From positions 1 to 30,708 of the forward strand of contig DJER01000036.1 of NCBI GenBank assembly GCA_002431905.1: a stretch of 30,708 nucleotides of DNA, given 5' to 3'. The notes under the pieces were generated by a model, which searched no databases, was not told where the DNA came from, and saw nothing but the letters and a program-made list of their open reading frames with translations. Origin of the DNA: Christensenella sp. UBA5893. Its GTDB lineage: Bacteria > Bacillota > Clostridia > Christensenellales > UBA1242. Positions 14,984 through 23,596 of the stretch are shown here, in pieces. Every line of letters begins with the position of its first letter. The stretch's first letter is position 1. The position numbers and the translations under genes were made by a program.

Positions 14984-15014
14984 AAAAAAATATCACAGTC
15001 TAGTGATATTTTTT
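14984..15014. terminator. Bidirectional terminator between the small-protein locus and pepF
   Basis: AAAAAATATCAC (14985-14996) and GTGATATTTTTT (15003-15014) form a 12-bp stem with a six-base loop. T-runs follow on both strands. On the minus strand the tail is ATGCAAAAAT, as in the terminator at 11921. It ends the ileS-pepF operon and the convergent small-protein genes. Confidence 0.88.
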
Positions 15015-15020
15015 ATATAT

Positions 15021-16796
15021 TTAGATAAGTTTTTCAAATTCGTTTAGTAAATTTTTCATACTATCAAAAACAAAATCAAACGTTTCTTGTTTTTCAAGGT
15101 TCACACCTGCAACCTTTAATAGTTCAACAGGTGGCATTGTGCAACCAAGAGTTAAGAACTTTCTGTAACCATTCAATGTATCCTTATCACCAGAGAAAAT
15201 TTTGTTTGCAATATAAAATGCAGAGATTAGCCCTGTTGCATATTTGTATACATAGAATGACGAATAAAAATGAGGTATTCTTGACCATTCATATTGAATT
15301 TCAGGAACAAGCTCAACATCTTCTCCAAAATAATGTTTGTTTAGATTATAGTAATATGAATTTAACGCTTCAGGAGTTGTATCTTCACCATTTTGATATG
15401 CAAAATGTGTGTGTTCTTCAAATTCAGCAAATAGCGTTTGTCTAAAAATTGTTGAATAAAACATCTTAAACAAATAATCAAAGTAGTATATTTTTTCTTC
15501 TTTTGTTTGCGCTTTATTTAAAAGGTAGTTTAACAATAACATTTCATTTACGGTTGATGCAACTTCTGCAACAAAAATTTCATATCCTGCTTTTGTGCTT
15601 GGTTGATTTAGATTTGAATAATAGGTATGCATACTATGACCCATTTCGTGAGCAATTGTAAACACGTCTGTCAATGTACTTTCGTAGTTCAACAAAACAA
15701 CAGGATGTTTTCCATAATAGCCCCAAGAAAAAGCACCGGTATCTTTGCCTTCATTTGCATACACATCCAGCCACCTATCTTGTTTTGCTTTTTTCATTAC
15801 TTTGTTATAATCTTCACCCAAAATTTTTGTGGCATTCAAAACAATGTCGTATGCTTCATTATATGAATACTCTTTTTCAACCTTACCAGTTCCAACTCTC
15901 ATATCATAAACAGCAATTGTATCTTGATTTAATATTTTTTTCTTTAGTTCAAAGAACTTGTGGAAAACAGGCAAATTATCGTTAACACTTTTAATAAGTG
16001 TATCATAAACTGACTTATTTACATCTTCGGCATATAAACTTGCTTCAAGCGATGAGTTAAAATGCCTAATTTTGCTATAAAAATGGTCTGTTTTTACATT
16101 CCCCATATAAATCGCTGTTATTGTGTTATTAAGCCTACCATATGCTCCATTCATATTTTGATAAGCACTTTTTCTTAGTTTCCTATCTTGTGAGATTGAA
16201 TATTTTGCATAATTTGAATTATTCAATTCAAATTTATTGCCTTTGCTATCACAAACATCATCAAACTTTATATCTGCAGTATCAATTTTATCGAAAATGT
16301 CCGAATAATCACCAGCAAACTCACTTATTGCAGAAAGTAATTTCTCTTCCACCTTTGACAACATATGCTTACGATTTTTGATAATGTCTTTAAACATCAA
16401 ATCATAATCTTTAAATTTTGGGTCAGCTATAATTGAGTTAATAAAATCGTCATCAAGTAAATTTAATTCACTTGATATAAATGAACAATCTTGAGCGATT
16501 TCGGTTGATAGTTTTTCAACTTTGTTCAATAAATTTAGATATTTGCTATCTTTTGAGTTTTCTTTCACTTTCAAACTGCTATAAACAGCAAGTAACCCAA
16601 GTTTTTCGCCCAAGATTTTGTCTTCTTGCAAGCAATTATATATATTTTCTTTAGTTTTTAGGTTATTTTCATATTTTAATATTGATTTATAGTTATCTTT
16701 GACATAATTGTAAATAGTTTCCCATTCATTCAAATCTTTTATATAATCGGTCAAATCCCACTTATATTTTTCTTCAATTTCTTCTCTTTTTTTCAT
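15021..16796 (-). CDS. pepF: M3-family oligoendopeptidase F
   Basis: PepF is a cytoplasmic zinc metallopeptidase that cuts short peptides. The zinc site HEMGH is at residues 383-387 with the third ligand in the following YEIFVAEVASTVNE helix. The 591-residue length is typical, and the helical N-terminal PepF domain precedes the M3 core. The start has GGAG nine bases upstream. It follows the pseudouridine synthase by 19 bases with no terminator, so it is the last gene of the ileS T-box operon. Peptide recycling there could feed amino-acid pools, which is an inference. Confidence 0.95.
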   Translation of the reverse strand: MKKREEIEEKYKWDLTDYIKDLNEWETIYNYVKDNYKSILKYENNLKTKENIYNCLQEDKILGEKLGLLAVYSSLKVKENSKDSKYLNLLNKVEKLSTEIAQDCSFISSELNLLDDDFINSIIADPKFKDYDLMFKDIIKNRKHMLSKVEEKLLSAISEFAGDYSDIFDKIDTADIKFDDVCDSKGNKFELNNSNYAKYSISQDRKLRKSAYQNMNGAYGRLNNTITAIYMGNVKTDHFYSKIRHFNSSLEASLYAEDVNKSVYDTLIKSVNDNLPVFHKFFELKKKILNQDTIAVYDMRVGTGKVEKEYSYNEAYDIVLNATKILGEDYNKVMKKAKQDRWLDVYANEGKDTGAFSWGYYGKHPVVLLNYESTLTDVFTIAHEMGHSMHTYYSNLNQPSTKAGYEIFVAEVASTVNEMLLLNYLLNKAQTKEEKIYYFDYLFKMFYSTIFRQTLFAEFEEHTHFAYQNGEDTTPEALNSYYYNLNKHYFGEDVELVPEIQYEWSRIPHFYSSFYVYKYATGLISAFYIANKIFSGDKDTLNGYRKFLTLGCTMPPVELLKVAGVNLEKQETFDFVFDSMKNLLNEFEKLI

Positions 16797-16815
16797 AATA
16801 TCTCCAAATAATAAG

Positions 16816-17502
16816 TTATTTTAGTTTATTTATTGAATTTTTAAACATATCCCAAGGTTTTTGTTCTGGTGGGCAAACAATAAAATGCATTGCTTGTTTG
16901 GTTACTGGATGAATAAAATCAAGCTTATATGCCCATAGTGCAAGATTTGATTTTTCACCAGTATATCCATATTTAGTATCCCCAAAAAGTGGAGTTTTTA
17001 TATTTGACATTTGAACTCTAATTTGATGACTTCTTCCAGTTTTTAGCAAAACTTCTACTAATGAGTATTTATTTTCACAAAAATCAAAAACATTATAATC
17101 AAGTTCTGCCTTTTTTGCACCCACTTCGGTTTGTGGGACGATTTTTACAATATTTGTTTTTTCGTCTTTTTTTAGATAATCAACAAGTGTTGCATTTCTA
17201 TATTTTGGCAAACCACATACAACACAAAGGTATCTTTTTTGAAAATCCTTTGTTTTTATTTGTTCACAAAGTCTTTTTGCTGATTTTGATGTTTTTGCAA
17301 AAACCATAATGCCACCGGTTGGTCTATCAAGTCTATGAACAAGCCCGACATATGCATTCCCCGGTTTGTTATATTTTTCTTTTATATATTGTTTTACCAT
17401 TGTAAGCATATCTAGGTCGCCACTTTCATCGCTTTGGCTTGGAATATTTTGTGGTTTTATTACAACGATTATATGGTTATCTTCATACAAAATGTCTACC
17501 AT
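16816..17502 (-). CDS. RluA-family pseudouridine synthase lacking an S4 domain
   Basis: The 228-residue protein carries the RluA catalytic motif HRLDRPTGG with its Asp, and the C-terminal KTGRSHQIRVQ motif. There is no N-terminal S4 domain, so it differs from the RluD-type protein at 5696. Proteins of this size modify rRNA or tRNA; the target cannot be read from sequence. The start at 17502 has GGGGTG at good spacing and overlaps the end of the methyltransferase gene by seven bases. An upstream start would add eight residues but has no such site. Confidence 0.92.
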   Translation of the reverse strand: MVDILYEDNHIIVVIKPQNIPSQSDESGDLDMLTMVKQYIKEKYNKPGNAYVGLVHRLDRPTGGIMVFAKTSKSAKRLCEQIKTKDFQKRYLCVVCGLPKYRNATLVDYLKKDEKTNIVKIVPQTEVGAKKAELDYNVFDFCENKYSLVEVLLKTGRSHQIRVQMSNIKTPLFGDTKYGYTGEKSNLALWAYKLDFIHPVTKQAMHFIVCPPEQKPWDMFKNSINKLK

Positions 17503-18344
17503 TTTTTCACCCCACTTGCACCACAAGGCAAAATAAGATTATCTTTACATTTTATGCCAACTTCATATGCATCAATATTTCCTTCACCAAAGCAAAGTTG
17601 TAAGATATTATGGAGAACCAAAGGTTGAAGTCCTGTTGTATAAGAATTTATAAGTACAAATAACGGATTGTCCGACAAAACTTGCTTTGTCAATTTTACA
17701 AAATCATATAAGTTTTCTTCAATCTTCCACATTTCTCCACTTGGTCCTCTCCCATAACTTGGTGGGTCCATAATTATGGCATCATATTTGTTTCCACGTC
17801 TTATTTCTCTTTCAACAAACTTTTTGCAATCATCCACGATATATCTAATAGGTTTATCTTCAAGCCCACTCAACTTTAGATTTTGTTTGCATCTATCCAC
17901 CATATTTTTGCTTGCGTCAACATGTGTGACGACAGCACCTGCCGATGTGCAAGCAACTGTTGCACCACCTGTGTATGCAAAAAGATTTAGCACTTTTATT
18001 GGTCTATTGACATTTTTTATTAAATCTATCATCATTGCCCAATTTGTTGCCTGCTCTGGAAAAAGCCCAGTATGTTTAAACCCCATAGGTTTAATTAAAA
18101 AGGTTAAATTACGCCAAGAAACAGTCCATTCGTTTGCCATTTTGCGTAAATATTCCCATTCGCCACCACCAGTTGATGACCTGTGATAGTGAGCATGCAG
18201 TTCTTTTATTCTCAAATCTTTACCCGTATTCCAAATAACTTGTGGGTCTGGGCGAAGAAGATAATAATCTTTCCACCTTTCCAATTTTTCGCCATTTGAT
18301 GTTGCCAAAACTTCGTAATCTTTCCATTCTTCGTTTAATTTCAT
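17496..18344 (-). CDS. Class I SAM-dependent methyltransferase, RlmI-like
   Basis: The 282 residues show the Rossmann methyltransferase motifs VLNLFAYTGGAT (motif I), the acidic HVDASKN, and DPPSYGRG (motif IV), which is typical of RNA or protein N/C5 methyltransferases. The RlmI/PF10672-like family methylates rRNA cytosine or is uncharacterised. There is no N-terminal PUA domain, unlike full RlmI. AAGGAAG precedes the ATG, and the start shares one base with the GNAT stop. Adjacent to a pseudouridine synthase and ileS, an RNA target is plausible. Confidence 0.88.
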   Translation of the reverse strand: MKLNEEWKDYEVLATSNGEKLERWKDYYLLRPDPQVIWNTGKDLRIKELHAHYHRSSTGGGEWEYLRKMANEWTVSWRNLTFLIKPMGFKHTGLFPEQATNWAMMIDLIKNVNRPIKVLNLFAYTGGATVACTSAGAVVTHVDASKNMVDRCKQNLKLSGLEDKPIRYIVDDCKKFVEREIRRGNKYDAIIMDPPSYGRGPSGEMWKIEENLYDFVKLTKQVLSDNPLFVLINSYTTGLQPLVLHNILQLCFGEGNIDAYEVGIKCKDNLILPCGASGVKKW

Positions 18345-18871
18345 TAAAACTTCCTTTCAAAATAAAAGAGTTCGTCATCTTCTTTTATTTTTTTAAAATT
18401 ATTTTTCTCCAATACTCTTCGTGATGCTATGTTACTTTTCAAACAATTTGCTTTTACACATTTTATATCATTGTTCTTTGCATACTTGCACATAAGTTCA
18501 ACGGCACTTGTTGCATAACCCCTGTTTTGATACCTTTTGCCTATGCCGTAACCAATTTCAACTTCGCCTTTTTCATTTGGACAACCTTTAAAATCTATTG
18601 TGCCCAAGATGTTTTTATTAAGCAAAGAAACGATAAGCCAACTTGTGTTATATATCCAATTTTGCGGTTCTTTTTCTTGCATTTTTAGCTGATAATCAAG
18701 TACAAATTCTATGTCCTTTATATCTTCGCCATCATATTCAAGATTTATATATTTTTCAAAACCGGATATATCTTCTTTAAAAAACTTTAATTCTTCATTT
18801 GTTAATGGAAAAATTAGCACTTCACTGCCGTCAAATTCGCTAATTTCTCCATCATTTTTCATATATAACAT
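18344..18871 (-). CDS. GNAT-family N-acetyltransferase
   Basis: The 175-residue protein has the GNAT core: VEIGYGIGKRYQNRGYATSAV is the acetyl-CoA loop region (with the R-x-x-G-x-A pattern in QNRGYA) and SNIASRRVLEKNNFKK is the terminal motif seen in RimJ/RimL-type members. The substrate is unknown; ribosomal protein or small-molecule acetylation are both possible. It begins one base after the ileS stop codon with AAAGG inside the ileS end, and its stop overlaps the methyltransferase start. Confidence 0.9.
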   Translation of the reverse strand: MLYMKNDGEISEFDGSEVLIFPLTNEELKFFKEDISGFEKYINLEYDGEDIKDIEFVLDYQLKMQEKEPQNWIYNTSWLIVSLLNKNILGTIDFKGCPNEKGEVEIGYGIGKRYQNRGYATSAVELMCKYAKNNDIKCVKANCLKSNIASRRVLEKNNFKKIKEDDELFYFERKF

Positions 18872-18872
18872 A

Positions 18873-21800
18873 TTATGCCTTTACCTTTATAGTAACAGTT
18901 TCGCCACCAATAGTGATTTCATTTGTAAAGTCAGGATTTTCAACCTTGCCAAAATCTTTTACAAGTGCTTCACTTACAATTTTGTCTTTGTATTTATCCA
19001 AAACTTTGTTGATTGTTTCATCATTTGAATCTATTTCAAGACAAATCCTTTGTTCAATAAGGTATCCACTTTGTTTTCTTATAACTTGAATTGCTCTTAT
19101 CAACTCCCTTGACAAACCTTCAAGCATTAAGTTCTCATCAAGTGTGATATCTAGAACAACTGTTATATTATTTTCGGTTGAAATTACATAGTCTTTTTTT
19201 GCTTTATAGCAAAGAACAAACAAATCTTTTGACAAGTTGTTGTAACCACATATGCTTACCGAACCTTGATTGTACATATCAACAACTTTTTTCATTTCAT
19301 CTTCACTTAATTCAAGCAAAGTGTTTCTTACTTTTTGAACATCGCCTTTAAGAACCTTTCCAGCTTCTTTGAAGTTCACTTGCAAATATACATCATTAAA
19401 TCTTGATTTGTCATGTTCAAATACGATTTCTTTTATGTTTAATTCATCTTTGATTACTGATTCATAGTCTAAAACTGCTTGTTTTGTTCTGTCATCAACA
19501 ATTAGATACATGGTTTTTAAAGGTTGTTTTATCTTTAATTGATTTTCGTTTCTTAACTTTTGCCCAACTGCGATTATTTCTCTTGCTACATTTGTTTTAA
19601 AAATAAGGTCATTATCTTCAACTGTGTATGCTGTTCCATCTGGGAAACCTCCCATCATAACAGTCAACTCGGCATTTGGTTCAATCTCTCTTACCATATG
19701 TTGCCAAATATATTCACACATAAATGGTGTTATTGGTGCCATTATTTGTGTTACTGTTTTTAATGCATAGTAAAGTGAATAATAAGCGTTGAGTTTGTCT
19801 TCTGCTTCTTCACTCTTCCAGAATCTTCTTCTATTTGTTCTTATATACCAATTTGTTAAGTCATCAATATAACTTTCAAAATCCTTTATTACCATAAAGT
19901 ATTGATTGTTCTCGTAATTATCTTTTGCTCTTTTTGCAAATTCATTTGTAGATAATATCAACCACTTGTCAGTTATATCCAAATTCTTTGGCTTGTAACC
20001 ATCAATTTTTGGATTATCAAGACAAGCATAAGTATTGAAGAATACATACGCATTCCAAAGTCCAAGGAATTTTCTTCTAACTTCGTCACAAATTCCATAT
20101 CCAAAACGTGTATCGTTTTGCATATTATTTGCAGCAAATATATACCTCAAAACATCTGCACCATATTTCTCAACAACAACATTAAAGTCAATATTGTTTG
20201 GCCCACTCTTACTAAATTTTGAGCCATCTTCTGCAACAAGCATTGCAAAACCTATAACCTTTTTGTATGGCGCCCTATTTTCAAGTGCAACACTCATAAA
20301 TAACAATGAATAGAACCAAAGTCTTATTTGCTCCTTCATTTCAATTACGCAATCAACAGGAAAATTCTTTTTCCAATATTCTTTATCGGTAAAGTATTTT
20401 TTTGTTGAGAATGGTGTAATTCCTGCATCAAGCCAACAATCTCCAACTTCTGGAACTCTTTTTACCTTGTTGCCACAATGTGGACAGGTAATTTCAATTT
20501 TATCAATATATGGTCTATGAAGGTGTGGAAGTGAATCAACTTCTTCTTCACTAGATAATTTTTTAAATTCATCCAAAGAACCAACAACTGTAAGTTCATG
20601 ACAATGTTCACAACGATAGAATGGCAATGGTAGGCCATAAAAACGTTTTCTTGATATATTCCAATCTCCCATATTATTAAGCCAATCAAGCATACGTTTT
20701 TTGATAAACTCTGGTTGCCATTTAACAGTGTCAACTGCAGCGATAAGTCTTGGGCGAATTTCATCAGCCTTTAAGTACCATTCCTTTGATAAACGGAAAA
20801 TTAAAGGGTTTTTACATCTCCAACAAATTGGGTATCTATGTTTATGCTTGTGAACATAATATAGTTTATCTCTCTTTTTTAGTTCTTCAAAAACTTCATC
20901 TGCAACTTCGGTTGTACTTTTCCCTGAAAAGAACCCAAAATCTTTATAGAAAATACCATTTTCATCAACAGGACATACCTTTTTAAGTCCAAGTCTTTCC
21001 CCAAGTTCAAAGTCTTCTGCACCACATCCCGGAGCAATATGAACAGCACCGCTACCTTCTGTTGCATCAACATCTTCCCATGCAACAACTTTGTGTGTGA
21101 ATTGTTGTTCTTTTAGTTCTGGAAAACAAGTTTCATATTCAAGTCCAACAAGTTCACTGCCCTTTACTTCTTTTTCAACACTAATCAAATCGTCTTTGAG
21201 TGCCTTTAATGCATCACTACAAACAACAAGTTGTCTTGTTGTGCTTTTTACATTGCATATGCTATATGTTAGGTTTGGATTTACTGCAATTGCAACATTG
21301 CTGGAAAGTGTCCAAGGTGTTGTTGTCCATACTAGCATACTTAGGTTACTGTTTTTTACTGGCAATTTAAAAAATACTGCCATATGCTCCATGTCTTGAT
21401 AGTTATCAGCACATTCATGTTCAGAAAGTGATGTTCCGCAATGGCTACACCAAGGCATAGGTCTATATTTTTCAATCAGCCAACCTTTTTTGTAACATTC
21501 CTTTAAGAAATACCAAATGGTTGTTATATTTTCATCACTGTTTGTAAAATATGAATTATCCCAGTCCATCCATTGACCAAGACGCTTGCTTTGTTCAGTG
21601 ATTCTGCCAGAATAGTATTTTACTCTATCTCTGCAGGCTTCAACAAACTTGTCCATTCCAAAAGACAATATATCTCTTTTGTCTTTTAGTCCCAATGCTT
21701 TTTCAACATTAACTTCAACCCATAGTCCTTGGGCATCAAAGCCATTTTGATAGCAACTGTCATAGCCTTCCATACTTTTGAATTTGAGCATAATATCTTT

Positions 21801-21992
21801 GAGTGCTCTATTCCAAACATGGTGTAACTTCATTTCATTATTTGCCGTGATTGGTCCATCAAGAAATGGGAAGTATTTTCCTGTTTTTTGATTTTTTTCA
21901 CGCATTTTGTTAAAGCAATTTTCTTTTTCCCAAAAATCTAGGATATGGTGTTCCATATCAATAAAATTTGGCATACCTTGTTCTTTCTCCAT
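18873..21992 (-). CDS. ileS: Isoleucine--tRNA ligase, divergent type
   Basis: IleRS charges tRNA-Ile. The 1039 residues include the class I core, the editing region (TTTPWTLSSNVAIAV; EGSGAVHIAPGCG) and the anticodon domain. The HIGH motif region reads GPITANNEMKLHHVW (HHVW at 57-60), the following motif GFDAQGLWVEVNVEK differs from the common GWDTHGLPVE, and KMSKS is KFSKS. This points to a separate IleRS lineage. Several CxxC pairs (CSHCGTS, CWRCKNP, CEHCHEL, CPHCGNK) are internal; no C-terminal zinc finger is seen. The start has AGGAG eight bases upstream. A T-box leader precedes it, and four genes follow in the same operon. Confidence 0.96.
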   Translation of the reverse strand: MEKEQGMPNFIDMEHHILDFWEKENCFNKMREKNQKTGKYFPFLDGPITANNEMKLHHVWNRALKDIMLKFKSMEGYDSCYQNGFDAQGLWVEVNVEKALGLKDKRDILSFGMDKFVEACRDRVKYYSGRITEQSKRLGQWMDWDNSYFTNSDENITTIWYFLKECYKKGWLIEKYRPMPWCSHCGTSLSEHECADNYQDMEHMAVFFKLPVKNSNLSMLVWTTTPWTLSSNVAIAVNPNLTYSICNVKSTTRQLVVCSDALKALKDDLISVEKEVKGSELVGLEYETCFPELKEQQFTHKVVAWEDVDATEGSGAVHIAPGCGAEDFELGERLGLKKVCPVDENGIFYKDFGFFSGKSTTEVADEVFEELKKRDKLYYVHKHKHRYPICWRCKNPLIFRLSKEWYLKADEIRPRLIAAVDTVKWQPEFIKKRMLDWLNNMGDWNISRKRFYGLPLPFYRCEHCHELTVVGSLDEFKKLSSEEEVDSLPHLHRPYIDKIEITCPHCGNKVKRVPEVGDCWLDAGITPFSTKKYFTDKEYWKKNFPVDCVIEMKEQIRLWFYSLLFMSVALENRAPYKKVIGFAMLVAEDGSKFSKSGPNNIDFNVVVEKYGADVLRYIFAANNMQNDTRFGYGICDEVRRKFLGLWNAYVFFNTYACLDNPKIDGYKPKNLDITDKWLILSTNEFAKRAKDNYENNQYFMVIKDFESYIDDLTNWYIRTNRRRFWKSEEAEDKLNAYYSLYYALKTVTQIMAPITPFMCEYIWQHMVREIEPNAELTVMMGGFPDGTAYTVEDNDLIFKTNVAREIIAVGQKLRNENQLKIKQPLKTMYLIVDDRTKQAVLDYESVIKDELNIKEIVFEHDKSRFNDVYLQVNFKEAGKVLKGDVQKVRNTLLELSEDEMKKVVDMYNQGSVSICGYNNLSKDLFVLCYKAKKDYVISTENNITVVLDITLDENLMLEGLSRELIRAIQVIRKQSGYLIEQRICLEIDSNDETINKVLDKYKDKIVSEALVKDFGKVENPDFTNEITIGGETVTIKVKA

Positions 21993-22019
21993 TACAATCT
22001 CCTACTTAATAAATAAAAA

Positions 22020-22256
22020 ATAGACTCTGCAAAAACAAATGCAAAGTCCATAAAAAAACATTTTGTCTATGTGAACACTTGCACCATCATGCAATCCTTC
22101 TATAACGGGAAGTTCCCGACCTTCTTTACTATTATTTCAAAAAGGCAACTAGAAAGTGATACTATTGCAATATTTGATACATATTTTCACCAACCATATG
22201 CTCTCTAAATCAAACACATTGCAAAGCGTGTCTTTCATCATCGTTTTTACACATAA
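22020..22256 (-). ncRNA. T-box riboswitch, isoleucine-type, upstream of ileS
   Basis: The leader shows Stem I parts in order: a kink-turn-like GATGATGAAAG, the distal AGAGAGC and GGTTGGTG (22188-22195), and a specifier ATC at 22160-22158 followed by A. A hairpin CGGGA/TCCCG follows. The T-box bulge reads UGGU at 22086-22083, complementary to the ACCA end of tRNA-Ile. The terminator is GGACTTTGC (22049-22041) with GCAGAGTCT (22030-22022) and then T6. In the alternative fold, TGCAAGT (22083-22077) pairs with ACTTTGCA (22047-22040), which breaks the terminator. Uncharged tRNA-Ile should favour read-through. Confidence 0.88.
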
Positions 22257-22286
22257 AAAATACCACAATTATACTTGTTATGTCAA
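22257..22286 (-). promoter_or_regulatory. Promoter of the ileS T-box transcript
   Basis: TTGACA (22286-22281), an 18-base spacer and TATTTT (22262-22257) precede the T-box Stem I. The -35 box is perfect and the -10 box moderate. It overlaps the region just after the preceding gene's stop. Confidence 0.55.
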
Positions 22287-22306
22287 CTATATTAAGTCAA
22301 AAAGAA

Positions 22307-22624
22307 TTATATCTCATATTCTTTTCCGTACTCTTTTAAACTCTCAAGTTTTGCAGAAATTATTTTTTGGAATTTTTGATATACATCAGCAATTTTTAGG
22401 TCATCCAAATTCCCGCTTTTTGAGTACAAACATTTTGCCCTATCGCATGACGTTTCCATTTGGTCATATAAATAATTTAATTGTGCAACAGGCAAATCAT
22501 TTACACAACTTTTGAACTGGGCATAAATTCCATACAATTTGGAATTGATAGAATCTTTTGAGTCAAATTTTGTTACAGCAACATCAAGTGCTTTTGAGAT
22601 TAATGAAAAAACATTCACCATCAT
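22307..22624 (-). CDS. Unknown helical protein of 105 residues
   Basis: The protein is predicted to be mostly helical (VFSLISKALDVAVTKF; NSKLYGIYAQFKSCVNDLP; LKIADVYQKFQKIISAKL), soluble, with no signal peptide or known motif. I do not recognise it. The start is chosen at ATG 22624, after AGGGGGAA; the longer frame runs into its promoter. It has its own promoter and is followed closely by the T-box promoter, with no terminator between. A helical-bundle protein is the most that can be said. Confidence 0.65.
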   Translation of the reverse strand: MMVNVFSLISKALDVAVTKFDSKDSINSKLYGIYAQFKSCVNDLPVAQLNYLYDQMETSCDRAKCLYSKSGNLDDLKIADVYQKFQKIISAKLESLKEYGKEYEI

Positions 22625-22661
22625 AATAATATTATTCCCCCTTACCCTTAATATCAATTTT

Positions 22662-22690
22662 ATATTACATTTAAATTGAAGGAGCGTCAA
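22662..22690 (-). promoter_or_regulatory. Promoter for the 105-residue protein gene
   Basis: TTGACG (22690-22685), a 17-base spacer and TAATAT (22667-22662) place the start near 22655, about 30 bases before the gene. Confidence 0.55.
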
Positions 22691-22702
22691 CATCAAAAAT
22701 TG

Positions 22703-23557
22703 TCAAACGAAGTCCCATTTTGGGATATAAATAGTGCTACTGCTATCTCGTTCTTGAACATAACCATCAAGATTTAATTCCAAGTATTTTGAAACAACTT
22801 TATCATACTCCCTTTTTGTAATTTTTCTATTTATTTCGGGATAGTTGCTTGCCTTTGCATATGGCGTGTATTGAGCCATTAAACTTACTTTTGTTTGTAG
22901 CAAGTTTTGCTTTATCCACTCCAAAATTTTTATGCTGTCATATGTACACAGTGGCAAAATTAAGTGCCTTATAATAAGCCCCTGTTTCATCATACCATTT
23001 TCAAATTTATCTTCTTTAAGCTTACGCATAGCAAGTAATACTTTTGACGTTTTTTCAAAGTAATCTCCACATTTTGAATACTTTGAAGATAGCATTGGAT
23101 CAATATATTTTAAGTCCGGCAAAAAGACGTCAACATACTTTGATATTTCGTTTAGAGTTTCAATATTTTCATAGCCATGAGTGTTGTAAACAACCGGTAT
23201 ATTGGGCTTGTATATTTTTAATGCTTCAATTATACCTTTTACAAAATGAGTGGGATTTACAAGGTTAATATTTTCAGCACCCATTTCTTCCAATTCTTTA
23301 AAAATTTCTGCCAGTTTGTTTGGTGTTATTGTTTTTCCAAAATCAAGACTTGATATATCATAGTTTTGACAAAAAACACATTTAAGAGAGCATCCCGAAA
23401 AAAAGATAGCTCCACTACCTTTTTCTCCACTTATGCAAGGTTCTTCAAACATAAAAAGTGAATATTTTGCAATCTTTATTTCATTACTTTCGCCACAATA
23501 ACCCTTGCCTAAATTTCTATCAATATTACATCTTCTTGGACACAAATTACAATTCAT
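22703..23557 (-). CDS. PflX-type radical SAM protein (COG1313)
   Basis: The 284-residue protein has an N-terminal Cys-rich motif CNLCPRRC at 3-10, and the radical SAM cluster CSLKCVFCQN (CxxxCxxC), which binds the 4Fe-4S cluster that cleaves SAM. EEPCISG, GAIFFSGC, and NINLVNPTHF are typical of the PflX/COG1313 group, which resembles pyruvate formate-lyase activating enzymes but whose substrate is unknown. No cognate glycyl radical enzyme lies in the window. It follows murI by 39 bases and has no clear Shine-Dalgarno. Confidence 0.88.
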   Translation of the reverse strand: MNCNLCPRRCNIDRNLGKGYCGESNEIKIAKYSLFMFEEPCISGEKGSGAIFFSGCSLKCVFCQNYDISSLDFGKTITPNKLAEIFKELEEMGAENINLVNPTHFVKGIIEALKIYKPNIPVVYNTHGYENIETLNEISKYVDVFLPDLKYIDPMLSSKYSKCGDYFEKTSKVLLAMRKLKEDKFENGMMKQGLIIRHLILPLCTYDSIKILEWIKQNLLQTKVSLMAQYTPYAKASNYPEINRKITKREYDKVVSKYLELNLDGYVQERDSSSTIYIPKWDFV

Positions 23558-23596
23558 ACTTATAGCGTAATATAGTTTGTTTTGTTTGTCAAATGT

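Noticed and set aside
15674..15985. Plus-strand frame inside pepF
   Set aside because: Shadow of the M3 peptidase gene with no supporting signals.
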